Positions 17,997 through 25,000 of a DNA stretch of 25,000 nucleotides are shown one piece after another. The stretch spans positions 1 through 25,000 of the forward strand of contig CAIIXF020000208.1 of the NCBI GenBank assembly GCA_903813345.2, in the 5' to 3' direction. A program made the position numbers and the translations under genes. The DNA comes from Owenia fusiformis (lineage: Eukaryota > Annelida > Polychaeta > Sabellida > Oweniidae). Every line of letters starts with the position of its first letter. The stretch's first letter is position 1. Under the pieces are notes generated by a model that had not been told where the DNA came from, ran no database searches, and worked only from the letters and a program-made list of their open reading frames with translations.

Positions 17997-18344
17997 GTTG
18001 ACTCTGGTGGCCCACTTGTCTGTAAAGACACTCTAAATGAAAAATGGACAATCACTGGGGTGAGCAGTTGGGGATTCGGTTGTCAATTACCCAAACGCCC
18101 AGGTGTCTACACGAATGTCACAGAACTAACACCATGGATCAGTCAAGTAATGAGCAGGAACAGAACGTACATCGCCCCAGTGACCAGCACCACAGTCGCT
18201 CCTACCACCACAATCTCCCCCTTTGAGGAATCAATGTTGACTCCGAGATGTGGGGTCCGGCTCACTGCAGCTCCTGCACCATTTGGTATCATGCCTCACA
18301 TCGTTGGTGGAAAACCAGCAATTGCTAACAGCTGGCCTTGGCAG
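17997..18344 (+). CDS. Exon 13: SP2 active-Ser region, short linker, and SP3 activation region
   Basis: From TTATTTGCCAAG (phase 0) to TGGCAG|GTACGT (phase 0). SP2 ends with [31 protein letters not shown] and a TPWISQV closing helix. Ser195 is present but the residue before Asp194 is Val, not Gly193, which normally donates an oxyanion-hole NH. The codon is GTT against the usual GGT, a one-base change. A short Thr/Pro linker leads to PRCGV (the linker Cys of SP3) and [19 protein letters not shown]3 therefore has a true IVGG activation motif, but the residue before it is His, not Arg or Lys. Confidence 0.88.
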
Positions 18345-18934
18345 GTACGTTGCTGTCAATCATACGATGGTAAAAATACAGTGCATCTGATTTGTGCAAA
18401 ATTCAATTATTTAAATCGTCATTTTTCTTATCCGATTTATTTTATTAGGTTCAATGACTTTCGATGAGTGAACAATGAGTGTACAATGGATGCACAATGA
18501 GTAAATACAATTTCTAAAAAAGTAATCTTAAACCAATTAAAATATATGAAAATTGAACTTTTGCTGTAAGCTTACACATAACCATTATACATATCAGATT
18601 TACAATCCTGTTGCCTTCTCGTCGCTATAACAACTGTATGTGGGAACACGGGACTTCTTAATGAGGATCTGATTTGATCAAGGATCGTACTGTCATGTAA
18701 TGTGACACTACTTTGTATATTTGTATATTTCATTGTACTGTATTGGATTGTCCTTGACTACATTGTTTTATTCTAATGTATTGTAGATGGGTTCATTACA
18801 TACTTATGATACTTCTATTAACCCAAATAATTAGTGCTACAGTTTCACCCGCAAATGAGTCATGGGAAACTGGAATTGGAAAGGTATTTTACATATGGAG
18901 ATGATTGATGTAATGTATATTTTTTCGTACTTAG
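18345..18934 (+). other. Intron inside SP3 after WPWQ
   Basis: This is a 590-nt phase-0 intron ending GTACTTAG. SP1 and SP2 have no intron at the matching position. A few copies of an ACAATGAGT-type short repeat lie at 18470-18500; otherwise nothing is seen. Confidence 0.6.
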
Positions 18935-19023
18935 GTTGAGATGCTCCTTTTTGGTGGGTTCTATTGTGCTGGATCTTTGATCAGTAATCAGTGGGTCGTC
19001 ACTGCCGCGCATTGTGTCCATAC
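18935..19023 (+). CDS. Exon 14: SP3 with catalytic His
   Basis: An 89-nt exon, phase 0 in and phase 2 out (CATAC|GTAAGT). It encodes VEMLLFGGFYCAGSLI and NQWVVTAAHCVH, with catalytic His57 in the standard TAAHC motif and the paired Cys42/Cys58. The phase-2 exit after the His motif is the same as in SP1 and SP2. Confidence 0.88.
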
Positions 19024-19565
19024 GTAAGTTGCAATTTAATAACACATAGCTGGGCATGATACTTCACATTCCAGCCACTTCACATTTCAGACCACATTAT
19101 CCCCAAGTGATAGTGTATATTGCAAACGAATAAGTGCGTCCAGTGCCGAAGCCTTAAATACGTGAACACTTACAAGGCCCTACCTTGAGGACCAGAGCCT
19201 ACAGTAGTATATGAGTAGATAAAGCAAAAATCAAACTATTGGAAATGGTTATCCTATCCACCCATTACTTTACTAATTAATCAATCTTTAGTTCAGATAA
19301 GGTGACAATAGTATTGTGTCTACAGACACAACAGGAAAATTAAAACAATGCAGCTGTCCTTTGTATTAAAGTTTTACTTTACTATAATGTCAATTTTCAT
19401 TCAAGACACCATGTAGCTATACAAAAATGATATATACTACTGTAATGGTATGTACTACAGCAGTAGCTAGACAATGGCGTATAAAACACCTCTCAAAATT
19501 GAGAATCCAAACTAACCAAATTCGAAGCAACTAATCAACCAAACCCCCACCTAAAATGTTTCTAG
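19024..19565 (+). other. Intron between exons 14 and 15
   Basis: This is a 542-nt phase-2 intron ending ATGTTTCTAG. No exon, RNA or defined transposon is seen. Confidence 0.6.
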
Positions 19566-19834
19566 GTACCAGGACCCGCGTCCTTGGCAAGTGCGTTTAG
19601 GGGAGCATCACAGAGAGAGGGACGATGGTACAGAAGTCACAATAGGTGTCGCTGAGATAATTATCCACCACAACTACATCAGTGGTTATCCATGGGACTA
19701 TGACGTCGCTGTTGTGAAACTCACATCCCCCATCCGCTTCAGCACTGGAATCAACAGTGTGTGCCTCCCGGGCCGCGATGATGTATTTGAACCTGGTACA
19801 AAATGCATGGTCACTGGATGGGGCGACACTTTAG
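19566..19834 (+). CDS. Exon 15: SP3 with catalytic Asp
   Basis: Phase 2 in, phase 1 out (TTAG|GTATGC); 269 nt, the same length as SP2 exon 10. It encodes PWQVRLGEHHRERDDGTEV, EIIIHHNYISGY, WDYDVAVVKL (Asp102), SVCLPG and CMVTGWGDTLG. The equal length and parallel motifs (DGTE, GV then I-IH-NY/DY) show SP2 and SP3 are close duplicates. Open frames that run past 19834 read into intron. Confidence 0.9.
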
Positions 19835-20188
19835 GTATGCATTCCACCATCACAGTAAATTATATACATTTGAAACGCTCGCATCAATGTCAATGTAAGC
19901 CATCAAATATTGGTTTAGAGTGCTAGAAAAAGTATTTGACAAAGTGGAATCAATTATGGAGCTACTCCAAATGCAGGTACAGCAAGCATTGTTTCATTAA
20001 AGCTTAATCAGCGGAATCGACGTCTCTCTCATTATCGTTACAATTAGCGTGAGCGTCTCACTCGTCCTGAATACGTTAATAATGGACTGAACCCAAGAGC
20101 TCTATAGTAGCGTGACAGAACAAGACTAACTAAAATAACAGTTTACAACGCCCATTAAAAAGTATTTATCTTGTATTTGTTTGTTTAG
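19835..20188 (+). other. Intron between exons 15 and 16, the site equivalent to the vWA insertion in SP2
   Basis: This 354-nt phase-1 intron is at the same position after the GWG motif where SP2 carries the vWA exon. No vWA-like sequence or other exon is seen in it, which supports the vWA being a later addition to SP2. Confidence 0.65.
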
Positions 20189-20334
20189 GTACAGGTGACC
20201 CAGACACGTTAAACGAGATCGAAGTGCCTCTCTATGATAACGCTGTGTGCAACGATGATGACCATTATGACGGACCCATCACTGATAGAATGCTGTGTGC
20301 TGGCTATGAAGAAGGAGGACTGGATGCTTGCTCG
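20189..20334 (+). CDS. Exon 16: SP3 specificity region
   Basis: Phase 1 in (TTGTTTAG), phase 0 out (CTCG|GTAAAC). It encodes GTGDPDTLNEIEVPLYDNAV, CNDDDHYDGPITDRMLCAGY and GLDACS. Counting back from Ser195, position 189 is Asp, the base of the S1 pocket in trypsin, so SP3 should prefer Arg or Lys at P1. The counterpart in SP2 is exon 12. Confidence 0.9.
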
Positions 20335-20777
20335 GTAAACTCCATTGATAATTTTATACACCTCACATACACTATGTACAAGGTTGGGAGAGTCAACCTT
20401 AAACCTAATTTCATGAGAGTTTAACAAAAAAAGAAATTGAGACCAAGAATTTGAATTCTACTTATGTTTTACTTGAGAACCGTTCAACCTGGGTTCAACG
20501 TTCAGACATTTATCTTTTGTATCAATCTTTCTGCATCATGATCATGATAAACCAAACCATGGGATCTCATTTCTTTTGTCCTGAGATGTTTTGTTTTAGT
20601 GAAACAGAAAGATGTGATGAGTATCAGAATTATCTATCTGTAGAAGAGACACTCTCCTTGCATTATGGATTACCATATGATACATGAACCACCCAGAATC
20701 TAACAATGGTAACACTGTATGCTTTACCCTCTTTTAGCCTACTACTTACGTCACACGAGCAACTATTTTACTTACAG
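20335..20777 (+). other. Last intron of the protease gene
   Basis: This is a 443-nt phase-0 intron ending TACTTACAG. A segment near 20600-20640 has weak exon-like borders but begins with an in-frame stop in the needed phase, so no exon is called. Confidence 0.6.
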
Positions 20778-20933
20778 GGAGATTCCGGTGGTCCTCTTGT
20801 GTGCCAGACTGGCAATTCTTGGACCCTTGTGGGCATCACTAGCTGGGGATTCGGCTGTGCCGTCCCAAAGAGGCCAGGTATATACACGAGGGTGACTGAG
20901 GTGGTCTACTGGATCGAAGAGATGGCCGTATAG
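20778..20933 (+). CDS. Exon 17: SP3 active-Ser region and stop codon
   Basis: It starts in phase 0 and encodes [33 protein letters not shown] and the closing helix [10 protein letters not shown], then TAG. The GDSGGP motif is complete (Gly193, Asp194, Ser195), and the SWG segment (214-216) and the later Gly are normal. With His57, Asp102 and Asp189 already seen, SP3 has everything expected of an active trypsin-like enzyme. The protein ends right after the protease fold, with no transmembrane segment or GPI-type tail, so it should be secreted. Confidence 0.92.
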   Translation, partial: GDSGGPLVCQTGNSWTLVGITSWGFGCAVPKRPGIYTRVTEVVYWIEEMAV

Positions 20934-21221
20934 CGTTCACACTTTATATCGTAACACTTCTGTTATTAATATCTGGACTCGATTATAATATAAGTGTGTC
21001 AACGAAAATGTCTAATATTAGTTTCTACGTATATCATACGGGATAGCATTTCGTGTCATTTGTATTCGTATTGACTATGATAATTAAAATGCCAAAATTA
21101 GATGGGATTTGTAATACGAGATTTGATGCTTTATAATAATAGGGAATATATTGTATTTATTTTGGATATTGCATGATTTGTCATAATCTCACTTCAATAC
21201 CAATACATATAGCTGAACAAG

Positions 21222-21227
21222 AATAAA
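21222..21227 (+). terminator. Polyadenylation signal AATAAA of the protease gene
   Basis: The first canonical AATAAA after the stop codon lies about 290 nt downstream in an AT-rich 3' UTR. It marks the probable transcript end, just before a transposon-like repeat. Confidence 0.55.
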
Positions 21228-21309
21228 ATACCGGTGATACCAAGTAAAAGTTGTTTGTCTAATTAGTAACTCAGTTTCAGCTAGGTCAGGTATACTCGTC
21301 GTTTACTTA

Positions 21310-21459
21310 CGCTTCAGCCACATTTGCTCTGCGGTGGACATACAGTACCATACGATGGCCGTGGCTTCACAAAATCAATATAGAAAATGCTGTGTTTTCT
21401 CTTATTTTGGAAAGCTACGGCCGTCGTACAGTTGCCGTAGATCAAATGTGACTGAGGCA
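21310..21459. mobile_element. 150-bp MITE, same family as the solo end at 11807
   Basis: The left end CGCTTCAGCCACATTTGCTC is an imperfect inverted repeat of the right end, whose reverse complement begins TGCCTCAGTCACATTTGATC, with similarity extending about 50 nt through a CGATGGCCGTGGCTT segment. Flanks are TTA and TTT, close to the TWA duplication of PIF/Harbinger elements. The open frames covering it are not genes. Confidence 0.55.
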
Positions 21460-22095
21460 TTTGTGAACACCTTTTTTCAAGCCACTAAGTCTCATACTAT
21501 AGTCGATGAGCCCTGGATCGAATTCCAAGGTGTTATGATACAAGTTGGAGCAACTGTCACCTTGTGAATCAAGATGCAGTTTAATCCAAGCACAAAGAAA
21601 ATCGGAATCACTTCTCAGTTGAAGTATCATAAGTAATTAGTTAATTGATCTTATGAAATATTCTGGCCTAATCCTGTCATCCATGTACCACTGTACAATA
21701 CATGCGTTAATCGTATACAATGTAATATCTTGAATGTATTGTTCAACTAGTTCCTAAGAAATTGATGTGCCATTCAAAGACTTACTGGACAAGATACTTC
21801 AAATGAAGTCTTCTGCTAGAACAGGCGTCAAATGGACTCGCTATTGTATCCAATATCCATTAGCACATGTTATTGGATTATTATTGGATGTTAAAGTGTT
21901 CATCCCTAAACACTTTATTTCATGATAAACTCTACTTGATACTCCAACTTCTTGAGTGGTAAACAAAATGTCATTTGACATCCTAATCTAGAGAATACCA
22001 TATGCCGGGCATGTTTTTTCATTGAGTTGATATGACTATCGCCATAAGCGAGATCAGTGAACGAGTGGGGATATTCATATCTATGGTGTTTAAAC
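21460..22095. other. 3' flanking DNA, no gene seen
   Basis: AT-rich DNA has short open frames on both strands (21334-21567 +, 21442-21630 -, 21915-22169 -) without domains or splice support. I see no RNA gene. Confidence 0.4.
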
Positions 22096-22674
22096 TGCTT
22101 CTTTATTCGGTACATTAAATATTCCATAAATACCAAATAAAACAAACAATTTACCAAACCTTTACCCAATTTATCGAATGTTTTTTTTATGTTATCGAAT
22201 GTAATAATCTATACAATTTATATTCGCTAAATAGTTTCACTTGTTCTTTGTGTTGGCATTCACATTTGATATTTATACATGTGGTAACCATACATGTATT
22301 TGTGTGATGCAGCGAATCAATTTGTTTTCCTTGACGCACGTATAATTCAATTAATTATTTGTATATTCGGTATTTAAATTATTTATATTCGGCTTTCGGT
22401 AAAATGCATTAACAATGTCATAGAAAAATAAACCATTTGGTAAATATAAGCAAACTTATTTCGGTAGGGTTCAAATAGAAATTCAATATTGTGCATATAA
22501 TGTGTTACTCTAAGGAATACCATAACAAATGCACATGGTATTAGTGATTGGCTATTTTGAAAACTTAATTTGCTGTAACAAACATATAAACGTTTTTACC
22601 GAATGGAAAAATGATTTAGCGAATATAAATATTTCATATATGGAATATATTTGAATTTAATGAATAAAGAAGCA
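22096..22674. repeat. Degenerate foldback element, about 580 bp
   Basis: TGCTTCTTTATTC at 22096-22108 is the exact reverse complement of GAATAAAGAAGCA at 22662-22674. Internally, TTTATATTCGCTAAAT near 22217 is complementary to ATTTAGCGAATATAAA near 22614. CGAAT and TTCGGTA motifs recur throughout. The arms are unequal, so this is an old, decayed inverted-repeat transposon. Confidence 0.5.
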
Positions 22675-24694
22675 AAAATAATGCCATACATATCCTCGAT
22701 CGGATCAATTACCTTTTTGGTTTGAAAACCAACGCGTCAAGGTTGAATTTAAAGAGGCAACAAGGACTGTAGATAGAAAATTCGAATTTTATTTTTATTT
22801 TTTCTGAGCTATCAGGTCAATATTTGGCTTAATACCTCCTTTGACATACCTATTTTCTTAAAATGTATGTCTAAACTATCAATTTCAGCATTAAGAAGTG
22901 TAAATTCAGTTCAAATCTTCTATAAAGGAAGTCCCACTTCTAGATTTTTAAGATCCACCACGTTTCAAGAGGAATATCAGCTGAAATAATGTTCATCCAG
23001 GAGGTTTCTTTGTAGATAATGAAAATATAGTTAGTCTTGATGAAATATCCAAACTTAAATATATTTTGACACTGGTCGCTGATCGTTGAATGGCTCCCCT
23101 CACTAATTGTTATGTTGCACCTTTAAACTCGAAAGAGAGCAAAGTGGGCGGATTTCTAAAACATTGTTTATCATTAGCACTCTGGAACCTCCTCATGCAA
23201 AACGTTTAGGAAGATGGCTCTCGATCTTGAATTGCACAAGCAATCCATTTCCTCGATATGAGATTATTTTCTGTAGAGATGCCTTAAAGTAATCATTGCA
23301 AACCATGGGGTTTGGCAGAGAGAACACGATAAAGATCGAGTACACCATTGACTAATAAGGTAAAGTCAGCGCCGTATCACCCTTATACCACTCAGCCCAC
23401 TTTTGACTGAAATGGGCATAATTAAACAAACCCTGGGTCTTTCTTCTTGAATGTGTGAAAATGAGTTCTCTAGTAATAGTGTGAGTAGTAACTGCGATAA
23501 TCTTTTCTCAAATGGTTCACTTTTTGACCAGCGTGTTTTTGAAAAAAAACTCTGGCGTTATTGTTGAGGACATACCACTATCAGGAACTCTAACTACATG
23601 AGCTAAAAATTATCTCAAAATTGGCTTGCAATAACGTTTTAAACAACTATCATTCTGATGTACATAGCATCTCATTGCATCAAGCAGGACAAAGATGGAG
23701 AAGGTGTGGCTTGTTACGATGAGCATCTCCTATCTCTGTGTCGATAAAAACACCCTACCTAAACGATTTGCATTTGATTAATGTCAAGACCCCTTTACTT
23801 TGAGATTACGGCAAACCTTGAAAAGGGCACCCGACGAGAACACATCAAACAGACTCACCCGTCTCTAGAATGGGAACTACTAGAAAGGTACTAGAAAGGT
23901 AGAAAGGTGAGAGATGTGATATCTAATAAAGATGAAAAAATTTTCCGGGAAAGATTTCTTAAAATATTTATTTTTGCCAATATGTATACTACATTTACGC
24001 AACTAAATCGGCGTGGCTCAATAATTCCAAGGATCTTGTAAATCTAAAACCAATTGTTTACCTATCAATTCAATTCCCCATCAATCTTTGCAACGATGAT
24101 CAACACTGTATTTTTGTTTGCCCGCGTTGCTATTGAATTGCGTAATGTTTTCATGAGGTTCATCCCAAGGATCACTAAAAAGAACAATAAGCTCTGCAGT
24201 GCTCATTAGATGCTCATGCATTTTCAACAAAAAAGCTCATTCAAGTGCACGAACACTCACATATATTCTTTGAAAGACATCACGGTCTATTGCGATCGAA
24301 CTCCTGTGGTGCACTAGCAACAAGCCGGCGTGGTTGACACACGCGAGCTGCCGACAAGGTTGCCACAGCGTAATTAGCGGTTTAAGTGCGCTTGAATGAA
24401 CTGCTTTTATTGAAAACGCCATGAGCACTGATGTAATTTGCAACGCATGGTCTCATGGTGCTTTTCATGATACCCAGGGGGAATACTTATTATATATTAT
24501 ACAATGCACTGGCCCGCGGGTTGTTCAAAAACGCAGCCTGGAACTACGCTATCTATCATGCTGGTTGTAGCCGACGAAATGAAAAATGGAAATATTGATA
24601 CGAGTACATGTTTCTTAGTCACCATGTACCATGTGCGATTAATTAAGGAATAAAGAATCATGTATCATTCTGTATTGGAAATATAAAAGCATGA
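22675..24694. other. 2 kb intergenic DNA, no gene seen
   Basis: Both strands were read for splice-flanked coding segments and none was convincing. Open frames at 23107-23292 (+) and 24237-24443 (-) have no recognised domain. A small imperfect tandem (AGAAAGGTACT/AGAAAGGT) lies near 23882-23908. Confidence 0.4.
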
Positions 24695-24771
24695 GTGTAT
24701 GTACTAACCCATACACATAATGCACGAAGGCGAAGCCTGAGCGCATTGTCAGAATGGGTTAGTACATACAC
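24695..24771. repeat. Perfect 17-bp inverted repeat with structured loop
   Basis: GTGTATGTACTAACCCA (24695-24711) is the exact reverse complement of TGGGTTAGTACATACAC (24755-24771). The 43-nt loop holds a GGCGAAGCC mini-hairpin. It may be a short transposon remnant or a transcribed hairpin; its length and position do not decide. Confidence 0.6.
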
Positions 24772-25000
24772 GAAGGAACAGTCGTACAGATGTTTCAAAA
24801 GGAGTAAAATGGCTGTTTTGTAATGACAGTAAAAAAGAAAAGTGAAAAATCAATTTGTCATAGACTCCAAAACGTTTAAGTTTACCCCATTATATTAAAA
24901 CACGCAAACAATGCAAATCAATTGCCAGTGGTTTGCTTGATTGCATCGGTGTCGCCCATCGTGTTTCAGTTCTTTTCAACATAACCTTTTAGCGAATCTC
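24772..25000. other. Window end, nothing recognised
   Basis: AT-rich sequence has no visible exon, RNA gene or repeat. Confidence 0.4.

Larger units (their letters stand above)
5308..20933 (+). other. Gene model: secreted multi-domain protease with three S1 domains and a nested vWA
   Basis: Seventeen exons (eighteen with the small candidate at 9406-9480) join in one frame into about 7.5 kb of coding sequence, 2,502 residues without and 2,527 with the small exon. Between the signal peptide and SP1 every intron is phase 1; within the trypsin domains the phases repeat as 2, 1, 0. No internal stop, internal signal peptide or polyA signal suggests separate genes. Domain order is signal peptide, Cys-rich chitin-binding-like module, Pro/Gln/Ser-rich repeats, three PAN/apple modules, SP1, Thr-rich mucin, SP2 with vWA inside it, SP3. 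The product should be extracellular. Insect Tequila-type proteases and vertebrate apple-domain proteases share parts of this plan, but I know of no family with all of it. It could still be two genes, most plausibly divided in the long intron at 9209-11540. Confidence 0.7.

Noticed and set aside
20600-20640. Possible exon in the last intron after TGTTTTAG
   Set aside because: It starts with TGA in phase 0, and the SP3 domain is complete without it.
22462-22485. GGTTCAAAT-type motif resembling a tRNA B box
   Set aside because: No matching A box or cloverleaf stems could be found around it.

Overview
The window looks like AT-rich nuclear DNA of a marine invertebrate animal. Genes are split by GT-AG introns with animal-type polyadenylation signals, the long gene has metazoan extracellular domains (PAN/apple, trypsin, vWA, mucin-like), and introns and intergenic DNA are full of small inverted-repeat transposons. 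A lophotrochozoan (mollusc, annelid or brachiopod relative) is my guess from the style of the CCGT-rich repeats, but the sequence does not prove it. All splice models here are read by eye from splice motifs, reading frame and intron phase, with no transcript data.

Layout. Positions 1-1134 hold the last two coding exons and polyA signal of a RIO kinase 1 (RIOK1) gene on the + strand. Positions 1140-5300 are intergenic and contain a 1.5 kb element with 12-bp inverted ends and a degenerate internal tandem array, plus two short MITE-like elements. Positions 5308-20933 fit one large + strand gene of 17 or 18 exons encoding a secreted protein of about 2,500 residues. Positions 20934-25000 are its 3' flank, with a polyA signal, more foldback repeats and no recognisable gene.

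The large gene encodes, in order: signal peptide; a Cys-rich module resembling a chitin-binding peritrophin domain; about 790 residues of Pro/Gln/Ser-rich tandem repeats; three PAN/apple-like domains; a trypsin-like domain (SP1) with catalytic His and Ser both replaced; about 400 residues of Thr-rich mucin-like repeats; a second trypsin-like domain (SP2); and a third (SP3) with an intact triad. The most unusual point is that a complete von Willebrand factor A (vWA) domain with an intact MIDAS metal site is encoded by one 573-nt phase 1-1 exon lying inside SP2, between the exon ending in the GWG motif and the exon with the following strand. SP1 and SP3 have an ordinary phase-1 intron at that same place, so the vWA exon appears to have been shuffled into a pre-existing intron. 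It can be skipped without breaking the frame.

Taken together, the product looks like a secreted, heavily glycosylated, multi-protease matrix, mucus or humoral-defence protein. It carries one protease unit that should be catalytically dead, one with a damaged oxyanion hole and a ligand-binding domain built into it, and one that looks catalytically competent.
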